DNA of 64,000 nt, from the NCBI GenBank assembly GCA_037349315.1, contig JBAIAC010000004.1, positions 37,141,001 through 37,205,000 of the forward strand. Reading direction: 5' to 3'. The notes under the pieces are model-generated. The model was not told the DNA's origin. It was given only the letters and a program-made list of their open reading frames with translations, and searched no databases. Positions within the stretch are counted from its first letter, which is position 1. Every line of letters begins with the position of its first letter. The DNA is from Chelydra serpentina. Taxonomy: Eukaryota > Chordata > Testudines > Chelydridae. The translations under genes were made by a program, and so were the position numbers. Below, piece after piece: positions 36,837 to 46,040 of this stretch.

Positions 36837-37289
36837 TTCATAAAAATGAAGATAAGTCAGATGTCTTCAGGGAGGCCTTGATGCAATCTGTGTCTTGAAC
36901 CACATACCTTTACTTGAATTGTCGGGGGCGGGGGGAATTAAAGATTCTAAAGCATCTAGCCAGTTATGCTACTCCCCGCCCACTTCTCTTCCTCCCCACC
37001 AGTCACGCTCTGGCTCATACCTCTACAGATGTGGGTCATTTGCAAACCAAGTAGATAGAGCTGTCCTGTGAATGATATTTTAGTTACTGGCTATTACTGT
37101 TTTTAGTCTTACTTCCTCCTGTTCTAGCCCTCCTGTTAATGTAACTACTGTTGTACTTTTTAAATATTTTTAAATTATGAAGCCAGTAGTATTAGAGCAA
37201 GTTATAGTTTGTAGTAATAGTTATTGTGAACTACCAGAAATTGTAATATTTAGCACTTCAGTTTCAAAGCTCTGTGCAAATACTTATTT

Positions 37290-38770
37290 TTCTGGTGATG
37301 GTCCCTATGTGTATTCCACACGTGCATGCACATGCGCGCCATGCACGGATCCGGAAGTGTTTCTTAGCAGTGTCCATTGACATGTATGTGCGTAGTGTGT
37401 CTCCTCATGCCAAGGGTAGAAGAGATAGTGCGGGTTGATGTCTGTTCAGTTCCTTCTTACAACTGCATGGCCTGAGTCACAGCCTCATGTTCCTTTGCTC
37501 TCTTGGGGCTTATCTTCACTACTGGGGTAAGTCGACCTAAGTTACGCTACTCCAGCTATGTGAATAACGTAGCTGGGGTCGACTTACCCCAGTACTGTGC
37601 TGCATCAACAAGAGATACTCTCTGTTTGACTTACCTTCATCTTCTTGGGGAGCCGGAATACCGAGAGTGCTCTGCCATCGATTTAGCGGGTCTGCACTAG
37701 ACCCGCTAAATTGACACCCATTGCATTGATTGCAGCAGCGTTGATCTCACCGGTAGTGAAGATAAGCCCATAGTCTGCTAAGAGAGTTGTTCTTGTTTGT
37801 ACGTAGTAAGTAGATAGTTTTACAGTTACATAAGTGAAATTGGTATAGAATAGTTAGTGTAGTAGTTTATTTCCCTGTTGGGGGACCACACCCCTGCCAG
37901 GGATTATGCCCAGGATTCCGGGCTTCAAAAACTCTCTCTCCTGACCGCGTTCCTTCTCTGTGAGTGATGAACACCAGCGGTGCCTCCTGCCTGGGTGAGG
38001 TTCACGTTTCGGCATGTTGCACTATCTGTAGGTGCTTCCCGCCCAGGACCAGGGAAGCCTGCAAGCTCCGCCTCCGCAAACATCTTATGGATGAGACTGT
38101 GCAGCCCCAAGCACACTCAGATCCCGGTCCAGGAGACCACCCTGTAAAGTGGTTGCCACTGGCAGTGGGCGCCGCTCCGAGCCCCGCTCAGGGCTTGGAA
38201 CTGGCAGAACCGAAGGACAAGAGACAACTGGCATGAGAGCAAAAAACACTTTCACGGGCACAAGAGCAGGTCCCCACAGAGGACCACTCACAAACATAGC
38301 ATTTCCTCCGAGATGAGCCAGATCAGATGAGATGTCACACGTGGATCCGAGTGGACCTGCACCCAAGATGCCCCGGATGGAGGGTATGGCCAAGCACAAT
38401 CAGGATCCGGCAGTACTGATGGTCATCTCTGCACAAGCCTCTGGAACACTCACTGGCACATGCAACACCATCAGCTCCACCAGTGCCCGCATGCAGGCCA
38501 GACAGTCTGGCCTCCTAGACACTGCCAGGCCCCTTGGGCATTTCCATCAATTCTACGCGGACTCCTGGCTGCACAGAGACATTCGTGACAGCAGAGAAGT
38601 TAATCCTTCACTACCCTCAATATACCCTACTCACTCGGGCCCTCCGCTCACCTGTGACGTCCCTACACCACAGGATAAACCCATCCTGCTCCTGCCGGAG
38701 AAGCCTGTCCCTCTGCCACCATACCTCAGCCCTCCAGTAGCAATGGTCCCACCGTTGTTGGAGCCGACCT
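37290..38770 (+). mobile_element. DIRS-like 5' fragment (terminal repeat plus gag remnant), interrupted by a MITE
   Basis: Left terminal repeat: GTCCCTATGTGTATTCCACA, then AGTGTCCATTGACATGTATG, then AGTTCCTTCTTACAACTG, the same order as the other DIRS copies. After the MITE, the gag leader resumes with GCCCAGGATTCCGGGCTTCA, matching the start of gag in the large element (CTCTCCGGGATTCAAGCCG). Gag-like reading is broken among several + frames up to about 38772. RT and recombinase are absent. It is a diverged subfamily relative to the copy at 39134. Confidence 0.65.
37506..37769. mobile_element. MITE inserted in a DIRS fragment
   Basis: Ends GGGCTTATCTTCACTAC and GTAGTGAAGATAAGCCC are perfect inverted repeats of 17 bp. 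Interior inverted pairs: CTGGGGTAAGTCGACC/GGTCGACTTACCCCAG-like and TTTAGCGGGTCTGCACTAGACCCGCTAAA. It splits the leader of the DIRS fragment, so it inserted later. No target duplication is evident. Confidence 0.85.
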
Positions 38771-39133
38771 AAATGTGAGCATTTAAGTGTTTGTTTGAAG
38801 TTGCACCCATTTCATATGAATGAAGTGATAAAGAAGTTCACAACTTTTCTGTACTCCTGGGGGAATTCTGTGCCACTGCACATGCACAGAATTCATGCCC
38901 CCACAGATTTCTTTACTTGCCCCCCGGGAAATGACTTTCTGACAGGGAGGCAAAGGGAAGCTGCAAGAGCAGTCATGCACCACTCCCTAGCTGTGCAGGT
39001 ACATCATTCCAGGCACCTGGAGCAGCTGGCAGAGTGGTAAATCACTGCAGTGCTGGGGACACCCCAGCCAATGGCGCCTACCCTGAACCAGAATCAGCTG
39101 CTAGTCCTGGCTGGGCTGGAGGGGATTGGACGT

Positions 39134-39340
39134 TCTTCTTCTAGTGCTTGCTCATATGTATTCCAATTAGGTGTGCACGCGCGGCATTCACGATCGCCGG
39201 AAGATTTTTTACCCTAGCAACACTCGGTGGGCCGGCTGGCGCCCTCTGGAGTGGTGCCATTGCGGCGCTGAATAAATACCCCAGCCGGCCCAGCGCCCTC
39301 TCAGTTCCTTCTTACCGCCCGTGACGGTCATTGGAACTGT
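39134..39340 (+). repeat. DIRS left inverted terminal repeat
   Basis: Its outer end pairs with the right repeat at 45830-46015. Matching inner words: CTAGCAACACTCGG against CCGAGTGTTGCTAG-like sequence, and GCGGCGCTGAATAAATACCC against GGGTATTTATTCAGCGCCGC. The GAATAAATACCCC word may contribute to promoter function, but that is inference. Confidence 0.88.
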
Positions 39341-39519
39341 GGAGCGCAGCTCGCTGACCTCCACCTCCCTAGCTTAGTTAGCACTCGTTTACCATTGTTA
39401 AGAGTTTTAAGTACTTGTTAAGTAGTTGTTAATAGTTTCTGATAGTTTTGTTTGAAGTAGTGTAAATATTAGTGGGAGATAAGGGATATCTCCCCTGTCT
39501 CCCTCCCCGTACCGGGCCG

Positions 39520-40158
39520 ATGCCTGGCTCTCCGGGATTCAAGCCGTGCTCAGCCTGCTCGAAGCCGATGCCTACGGGGGACCCCCATGATTCCTGCCTG
39601 AAGTGCCTCGGGGAATCCCATCTTCCAGATAAGTACCGTATCTGCAAGGCTTTCAAGCCTCAAACCAAGAAGGAGCGGGACTTTCGGTTGAAGCAGCTCC
39701 TATTAGAAGCGGCACTTAGCCCAATGTCAGCCCTGCACCGCAACCCGGTACTGACTTCGGCGGCAAGTATGGCGTCAGCGGCCCTGGAGCGCCCGAGTTC
39801 GAGTAACGAGCCCTGGCACCGGACAACTCAGGCCACGATCCCTCAGAGGCGCTGTTCGATGTCCCCGACATTGAGGAAGCAGGGCCCGGGACCGACACCA
39901 CCCCCGGCGCTGCCGCAGCCGATTCAGGACCGCTCTGCCAAGCCTTCTGGCCCGGCGCCAGCACCGATGACTCCGGTACCGCAAGGTCCGTTGAGCTCAG
40001 TGCCCTTGTCTAAGACTCCCGCACTATCGACTCCGGCTCCGCAGGGTCCGTTGAGTTCGGTGCCACCGATGATGCCGGCACCAGACCCAGCGACTCCAGT
40101 ACCGCAGAGACCGTTGAATTCGGGGCCGCCAGCTAAGACTCCGGTACCGATGACTCCG
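39520..40158 (+). pseudogene. DIRS gag-like ORF1, N-terminal part
   Basis: Structural-type protein of the element, expected to package its RNA. I choose the ATG at 39520 (MPGSPGFKPCSACSKPMPTG); the open frame extends further upstream to 39472 without a better start. A CSAC…CLKC pair at residues about 10-30 is a likely zinc-binding motif. It is followed by a basic stretch (FKPQTKKERDFRLKQLL) and a long proline/threonine-rich region with repeated P-(V/A)-PQ-(G/R)-PL-(S/N)-S units. An inserted sequence interrupts the frame after about 40158; the apparent ORF continues to 40296 only by chance. Confidence 0.75.
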
Positions 40159-40830
40159 TGTAGCGGGACAGAACCCCGCTCATGCCCTGAGGGGCTTGAA
40201 ACAGCCCTAAGCGAGGGCATTGCTAAAAGCTGGGCTGAGTGGGAAGGCAGGCTCAGCTGGGGGCCATGCCACAAACAGACAAGCCTGGCCTTATAAAGGC
40301 CAGGGGAGAGAGAGAGCCTTCCTCTGCCTTAGAGGAAAGAGGGCCTGGCTGCGAGGACCTAGAGTGGAGCAGGGCTGGGGGAAGGCTAGAGGAGCTGGGG
40401 AGATCCAGCAAAGGAAACGCCAGGCTCCAGGCCTGGTTAAGGCCCAATAGGTACAGGGTTTACAGGTGGTAACCCACGGGTAGGCCGAGGCAGCAGGTCC
40501 AACCCAACCTTGCCTGTGATGAGTGGCTTATACTGCAGTCTGCCCCAGGGCGCAGGGGCTAGCTGGTGACTGGCAGTAGCCTAAGACTGAGGCGAGGTGG
40601 GGGTAATGGGTTGGGGGTTCCCCTGGGGAGGGGAGACCCAGATCTGTGGGGTACTGCCGGGAGGGGCAGCACCCTAGTTAAAGGGTCACCGGGTCCTGGG
40701 AGGGACTCGTGGGCCTTAGAGGAAAGTGGGTAAGCCGGATCCCCGGCCTGCAGAGGGCGCTCCAGGGCTGGACGAGCTAATTCCCAGGACAACCAGCAGG
40801 AGGCGCCGCCGGGTGAGTACGAGCCCCCCT
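40159..40830 (+). mobile_element. LTR-like insertion inside DIRS gag
   Basis: GC-rich 0.67 kb sequence with no DIRS character, starting TGTAGCGGGACAGAACCCCG and ending near GTGAGTACGAGCCCCCCTTA. A TATA-like CTTATAAAGG occurs near 40290. The start and the CCCTTAC end are inverted as in LTRs (TGTA…TACA), so a solo LTR of a gypsy-type or other LTR element is my best reading. The right border is uncertain within about 20 bp, and no target duplication was found. Gag-like coding resumes at about 40838 in a different frame. Confidence 0.55.
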
Positions 40831-40837
40831 TACGAGC

Positions 40838-42725
40838 ACCGAGGTAGAGCTCATGCTGCCGTCCACTCTGGACACCTTCTCGGCAGCAAGGGACCTTATC
40901 TGGATGACTGATCCGGCACCGCATCAATCTCCAGTACCGCCGTTAAGAGTCATCCCATCCCGAGGCAAGCCAGCCATACTACGCCCGGTGCCACATGGAG
41001 AGATCAGCCAACGTCGGTCCAGATCTCACTCTCGGTGCCGCTCGCAGTCCCAGCACCGATCCTTTTCTCGGCACCGGTCGTACTCACAGTGCCACTCAAG
41101 GTTGACCTCCAGACACGGTCGATATTACTATGACTCCTGGTACCGCGCCTGGTTCCGCAGCCGGTCGCAGCGCAGATCCCCGGATGACCGACCTCGCTAC
41201 CGATCGCCGAGATGTACGCGATCCAGGTAGGGTTCCCGGTACCGAGATAACTATCAGTACCGATCCAGGTCCCGGCACCGATCCCCATCGCCATGGTACA
41301 GCACGGCTCCGTGGTCTGGATTACAAGGCCACTCCGCTCCACCTTGGCCCTCTCGCTCGGCCTCTCGGTCCTCCAGGGCTGGCAGTGGCTACTATATGGA
41401 CCAGAGCCACGTGATAGAAGGCCCTAACCGTTGGCAACACGATATGCAGGACCCGGTCCAGGGTCCACAACAGTGGCCTTTCTGGACACCGATGGCGTTC
41501 CATCAGTCCCAGGGGGCCCCCTCCAGAGTTTCCCAATTGGTTCATTCAGAGTCCCGGGCACCGGAGGCAACAGTGTCCCGCCCTCCCCCGGAGGCCCCAG
41601 AACCACCGGCCCAATCATCGGCCAAGGTTCCAGACCCTGAGGCCACGGGTTTGGAGGCAGCAGAGTTTCCTCAACAGGACCTGCCCCAGGACCCTCTAGT
41701 CCCGGGATTGTCGTCATCCTCCTCCCCGGACGAGGCAGTGGCAGGAGCATCATCCTCGGGCCTGCCTCCTATTGATCTCCGGGACCACCAAGACCTGCTT
41801 CGCAGATTGGCTCTCAATATGAACCTGGAGGTGGTGGAGCTCGAGGACCCAGTGGTGTACATCCTAACAGCTGGTGCCCCCACTCGTGTAGCCCTACCGT
41901 TTGTACGGACTATATATACCAACGCCACTTCAATTTGGCAATCTCCGGCTTCGATACCCCCCCACTGCCAGGGGGGTGGAAAGAAAATACATGGCGACCC
42001 CAAAGGACTTTGAGTACCTGTACACTCACCCCCAACCGTGCTCCTTGGTCATTCAATCTGTGAACGAGAGGGAGAGGCATGGCCAACAGGCCCCTGCGCC
42101 TAAGTCTAAAGACGCCAAACGCCTGGATCTGTTTGGCAGAAAAATCTACTCCGGGGGCAGCCTTCAGCTCAGAGCGGCTAACCAGCAAGCCCTCTTGAGT
42201 CGTTACAATTACAACACCTGGAACTTGATGCAAAAATTCAAAGAATTTGTGCCCCAGGAGTCCAGGCAGGAGTACTCGGCCTTGATAGAGGAGGGCAAAA
42301 AGGTGGCCAGAACATCATTGCAGGCCTCCTTGGACATAGCCGACTCGGCGGCCAGAACAATAGCTTCAGGAGTTGCCATGCGCCGTATCTCCTGGCTTCA
42401 GTCCTCCACCGTCCCTCCGGAGGTGCAGTATACGATTCAAGGCCTGCCCTTGGATGGGCGGGGCTTGTTTTCTAAGAAAACAGACTCGAGGTTGCAGACG
42501 CTGAAAGATGGTCGCACCATCATCCATACGCTGGGGATGCATACCCCGGCCACGCAGCGCAGGCCCTTCCGGCCCTTCACGCAGCGCCCCTACACCGTGC
42601 CCAGGCCTAGACAAGACTTCTCAAGAAGACGCGGCCGGGGCGGTAGAAGGAGGCAACCGGGTCACCAGACTGGCCAGAGCCAGGGCCCCCCTAAACCATC
42701 AGCGGGGTCCAAGCAAAACTTTTGA
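40838..42725 (+). pseudogene. DIRS gag-like ORF1, middle and C-terminal part
   Basis: Resumes with STEVELMLPSTLDTFSAARD, then an arginine/serine-rich region (RSRSHSRCRSQSQHRSFSRH). The frame then changes, and 41396-42013 carries an acidic proline-rich part including LVPGLSSSSSPDEAVAGASS. The last frame, to 42725, holds the conserved gag core: LDLFGRKIYSGGSLQLRAAN, YNYNTWNLMQKFKEFVP, ASLDIADSAARTIASGVAMR, and an arginine/glycine-rich end (RRRGRGGRRRQPG). At least two frame changes (near 41230-41396 and 41960-42000) inactivate it. The RG-rich tail is a likely nucleic-acid-binding segment. Confidence 0.75.
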
Positions 42726-42805
42726 AGTGACGCCCGAGGGCAGAGCACCAGTCTCAATACAGGACCCGTCCCCTCCTTTCAGAGACCGCCTTTCCCATTT
42801 CTTCC

Positions 42806-43588
42806 GTGCGTGGTCGAATATCACCACAGACCGTTGGGTCTTACGCATGGTGGAAAGAGGATACCACCTGCAATTCATCCCCCCCCCCCCTTCCCTTCCA
42901 CCCTCCTTCCTTGTCCCTCTTCGGGGACCCTTCTCACGAGCAACTCCTAATTCAGGAAGTGCAAACGCTCCTCACTATAGGGGCAATAGAGGAGGTTCCA
43001 AGGGAGTTCAGGGGCAAGGGGTTCTACTCGCTCTATTTCCTGATCCCCAAATCAAAAGGGGGGCTACGTCCTATCCTGGACTTGCGCGGACTCAACAAAT
43101 TTATGGTAAAGTTGAAGTTCCGCATGGTTTCCCTGGGTACTATTATCCCCTCTCTGGATCCTGGAGACTGGTACGCTGCCCTCGACATGAAGGACGCGTA
43201 TTTCCATATTGCAATCTACCCACCACACAGACTCTTCCTCCGCTTTGTGGTAGACCAAAGACACACTCAGTTCGCTGTCCTTCCCTTCGGCCTATTTACG
43301 GCACCAAGGGTGTTCACGAAGTGCATGGCCGTTGTGGCATCCGCTCTTCGTCGACGGCGGATTCAAGTGTTCCCCTACCTCGACGACTGGCTTATCTGCG
43401 GCAACTCCAGCAGCCAAATCCAGTCGCAGGTTCAGACGGCCATGAGCACGTTCAGCCAGCTCGGCCTGCTCCTGAATGTAGAAAAGTCCACTTTGGAGCC
43501 AACCCAAAGATTAGACTTCATAGGGGTAGTGCTGGACTCGACTCTCACCCGAGCGTTTTTGCCAGAGGCACGCTTCCAGGCCTCATAA
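42806..43588 (+). pseudogene. DIRS reverse transcriptase
   Basis: One open frame of 260 codons. RT blocks in order: GKGFYSLYFLIPKSKGGLRP, ILDLRGLNKFM, LDMKDAYFHIAIYPPHRLFL, FAVLPFGLFTAPRVFTKCMA and FPYLDDWLICGN. YLDD supplies the paired catalytic aspartates and LDMKDAY the third. It converts element RNA to DNA. The RT region itself shows no stop, but translation ends right after the thumb at LPEARFQAS, with RNase H following in another frame, so the polyprotein is broken. A C homopolymer (42880-42889) lies just upstream of the first block. Confidence 0.88.
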
Positions 43589-44225
43589 CCATCATACGCG
43601 GCCTACAGAGCTTCCCAACCTCGACAGCTCAAAGCTGCCTGAGCCTACTCGGTCACATGGCGCCCTACACATTCGTGACCGCACACGCCAGATTACACCT
43701 CCGTCCATTCCAGGCATGGCTCTCGTCATTATACCGCCCACGCAGAGACAGCATGGACGTGGTATTGAAGGTGCCATCGCAGGTCCTAGCCTCCCTAGAC
43801 TGGTGGCTGGATCCCAAGAAGGTGCTGGAAGGGGTGCCATTCCATGAGCCACAGCCCTCCCTTGCCCTGACCACAGATGCGTCTTCCCTCGGTTGGGGGG
43901 CCCACCTGAAAGATCTTCAGACAGAGAGGGCCTGTGGTCGGTTCAGGAATTAGCCCTCCACATCAACGTCAGGGATCTGCGGGCCGTGCAACTTGCCTGC
44001 CAAGCCTTTTCCAAGCACCTTCAGGGTCGTTGTGTTGCAGTCCTCACGGACAACACAATGGCCATGTAGCAATAAGCAAGGAGGGGCATGTTCGTCCCCG
44101 CTCTGCCAAGAAGCCATACGGTTGTGGGAGTTCTACATAGCCCACTCCATCCACCTGGTGGCTTCCTTTCTCCCAGGGGTTCAGAACACCTTGGCGGACC
44201 GCCTCAGCAGATCCTTCCAGGCACA
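43583..44225 (+). pseudogene. DIRS RNase H region, disrupted
   Basis: Frame 43583-43953 contains FQAWLSSLYRPRRDSMDVVL, LDWWLDPKKVLEGVPFHEPQ and the RNase H start LTTDASSLGWGAHL, with the first catalytic aspartate. A frame change near 43930 leads to LWSVQELALHINVRDLRAVQ (the conserved glutamate region) and VLTDNTMAM (second aspartate), then two in-frame stops at 44067 and 44073. The next frame resumes at NKQGG and runs through RLWEFYIAHSIHLVASFLPG and TLADRLSR. It degrades RNA in RNA/DNA hybrids in active relatives; this copy cannot make it intact. Confidence 0.82.
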
Positions 44226-44493
44226 TGAGTGGTCCATTTTCCCGGATGTTATTCACTCTGTCTTCCGGAGGTGGGGATTTCCCCACATAGACCTGTTCGC
44301 GACTCACGAGAACCGGAAGTGCCAGGTGTTCTGCTCGCTCCAGGGACGCTCCCCAGGCTCCCTGACGGACGCTTTTCTCCTGCCTTGGACGGACCACCTG
44401 TCCTATGCCTTTCCACCTTTGCCGCTGGTCCACAGGGTCCTGCTCAAGTTACGCAGGGACAGGGCCCACCTAATCCTGATCGCCCCGGCGTAG
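44226..44493 (+). pseudogene. DIRS methyltransferase-like segment
   Basis: Continuing in the 43993-44493 frame: FRRWGFPHIDLFATHENRKC, then DAFLLPWTDHLSYAFPPLPL and HRVLLKLRRDRAHLILIAPA. The pattern (D.FA...N…DAf…W…YAFPP.p…vl.k) is the segment between RNase H and recombinase in DIRS elements, often annotated as a DAM-like methyltransferase. It ends at a stop at 44491. Its biochemical role here is not demonstrated. Confidence 0.55.
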
Positions 44494-44639
44494 CCCAGGC
44501 AGCACTGATACACCACTCTCCTAGAGCTCTCGGTGACCGCCCCAATCACTCTCCCGTTGTGGCCGGACCTGATTACTCAGGAGCACGGCAGGCTTCGTCG
44601 TCCCGACCTGCAGTCTCTCCACCTCACAGCGTGGCTGCT

Positions 44640-45680
44640 GCATGGCTGAACCAGTCCGAGTTACGTTGTTCCAGCCCGATTCAACAAGTTTTGCTAAGTA
44701 GCAGGAAGCCCTCTACCAGGTCCACCTACTTGGCCAAGTGGAAACGTTTTTCCTCCTGGTGCGGCCCTCGGGGTATCAACCCTTCACAAGTGCCAGTGCA
44801 TACCATTCTGGACTACCTCCTGTCTCTGAAGGAGCAGGGTCTAGCGCTTTCCTCGTTGAAGGTCCACCTGGCGGCAATTTCGGCCTTTCACCCTGGTGAG
44901 AATGAACCCATGGTCAGCAGGTTCCTCAAGGGGTTAGAGCGATTGTACCCATTAGTTCGCCATCCGGTCCCTACTTGGGACCTCAACCTCAGGATAACCA
45001 GGTTCATGGGGGCCCCATTCGAGCATATGGCCACCTGCTCGCTCCTATACCTTTCCTGGAAGACTACCTTCCTTGTAGCCATCACCTCGGCGAGGCGTGT
45101 ATCTGAACTCAGAGTGCTCACGTCGGAACCCCCTTACACGGTGTTCTACAAGGACAAGGTACAGCTGCGACCACATCCGGCCTTCCTTCCCAAGGTAGTG
45201 TCGGCCTTTCATATCAACCAAGACATTTTTCTGCCGGTCTTCTACCCGAAGCCGCATGTCTCTCCAAGGGAGCAACAACTCCACTCCTTGGACGTCTGTA
45301 GGGCCCTTGCCTTCTACATCGAGCGGGCGAAGCCCTTCTGGAAAACGACTCAACTCTTTGTTGCTGTGGCAGACCGGATGAAGGGCCTCCTGGTCTCTTC
45401 CCAACGCATCTCGTCCTGGATCACGTCGTGCATCCGGGCGTGTTATGACTTCGCTGGTGTTCCCACCATGCACCTTACTGCCCACTCCACCCGAGCTCAA
45501 GCCTCGTCCTCCACCTTCCTGGCACATATACCTATACAGGAGATATGTAGGGCAGCAACCTGGTCATCGGTGCACACCTTTGCCACTCACTATGCCATAG
45601 TCCAGCATTCCAGGGAGGACGCTGCATTTGGTTCAGCAGTCCTACACTCTGCAGTATCTCACTCCGACCCCACCTCCTAG
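44640..45680 (+). CDS. DIRS tyrosine recombinase (open frame)
   Basis: The frame is open from 44229 to 45680; the recombinase-like part starts near 44640. N-terminal core-binding region: STRSTYLAKWKRFSSWC, LDYLLSLKEQGLALSSLKVH. Catalytic domain: Arg in ITSARRVSELRVLTSE, the HxxR box in LTAHSTRAQASSSTFLAHIP, and a C-terminal WSSVHTFATHYAIV with the likely nucleophilic Tyr. These are the R-HxxR-Y residues of tyrosine recombinases. The enzyme would integrate the circular DNA intermediate. It has no stop codon, unlike RNase H upstream. I see no reliable separate start, so whether it is translated is unknown. Confidence 0.85.
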   Translation, partial: AWLNQSELRCSSPIQQVLLSSRKPSTRSTYLAKWKRFSSWCGPRGINPSQVPVHTILDYLLSLKEQGLALSSLKVHLAAISAFHPGENEPMVSRFLKGLERLYPLVRHPVPTWDLNLRITRFMGAPFEHMATCSLLYLSWKTTFLVAITSARRVSELRVLTSEPPYTVFYKDKVQLRPHPAFLPKVVSAFHINQDIFLPVFYPKPHVSPREQQLHSLDVCRALAFYIERAKPFWKTTQLFVAVADRMKGLLVSSQRISSWITSCIRACYDFAGVPTMHLTAHSTRAQASSSTFLAHIPIQEICRAATWSSVHTFATHYAIVQHSREDAAFGSAVLHSAVSHSDPTS

Positions 45681-45689
45681 GCAAGGCTT

Positions 45690-45805
45690 GGGAGTCACCT
45701 AATTGGAATACATATGAGCAAGCACTCGAAGAAGAAAAGACGGTTACTCACCGTTGTAACTGTTGTTCTTCGAGATGTGTTGCTCATATCTATTCCAAAC
45801 CTGCC
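45690..45805 (+). repeat. DIRS internal complementary region
   Basis: First half: ATTGGAATACATATGAGCAA and GCACTCGAAGAAGA, the reverse complement of the left outer end (39134-39175). Second half: AAAAGACGGTTACTCACCGT, TTGTAACTGTTGTTCTTCGA and GATGTGTTGCTCATATCTAT, the reverse complement of the right outer end (about 45975-46040). The two ends are joined head to head, as used as template to complete the circular intermediate. This is diagnostic of DIRS. Confidence 0.92.
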
Positions 45806-46040
45806 CTCCATCCCCACTGTCGGAATAGCCGGCAAGAAGGAACTGAGAGGGCGCTGGGCCGGCTGGGGTATTTATTCAGCGCCGCAATGGCGCCACTCCA
45901 GAGGGTGCCAGCTGGCCCGAGTGTTGCTAGGGTAAAAATCTTCTGATGATTGTGCACGCCGCGCGCGCACACCTAATTGGAATAGATATGAGCAACACAT
46001 CTCGAAGAACAACAGTTACAACGGTAAGTAACCGTCTTTT
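45806..46040 (+). repeat. DIRS right inverted terminal repeat
   Basis: Inverted relative to 39134-39340 and longer on its outer side by GAACAACAGTTACAACGG and following bases. The + strand ORF crossing it (45946-46704) is composition-driven and not a gene. Confidence 0.88.

Larger units (their letters stand above)
39134..46040 (+). mobile_element. DIRS-type tyrosine-recombinase retrotransposon, near full length
   Basis: Inverted terminal repeats: the left outer end has GTGCTTGCTCATATGTATTC and the right end has the inverted GAATAGATATGAGCAACACA followed by GAAGAACAACAGTTACAACG. Order inside: terminal repeat, gag, RT, RNase H, a methyltransferase-like segment, tyrosine recombinase, internal complementary region, terminal repeat. 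DIRS elements replicate through a circular intermediate and integrate with a tyrosine recombinase, leaving no target duplication; none is seen here. Gag is split by an insertion and RNase H has stops, so this copy is not autonomous, although the recombinase frame is open. It sits inside an older TA-flanked element. Confidence 0.9.

Noticed and set aside
41004..41342. - strand ORFs opposite the DIRS SR-rich region
   Set aside because: Antisense shadows of repeated CGGTACCG/CCGGCACC words in gag.
42508..43953. 481-codon ORF as a single protein
   Set aside because: Its first two thirds are out of frame with the RT blocks; only the last third (from about 43583) is genuine RNase H sequence.
44229..44640. 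N-terminal extension of the recombinase frame
   Set aside because: The genuine product over this interval is in the other frame (RNase H end and methyltransferase-like segment), so the extension is a shadow.
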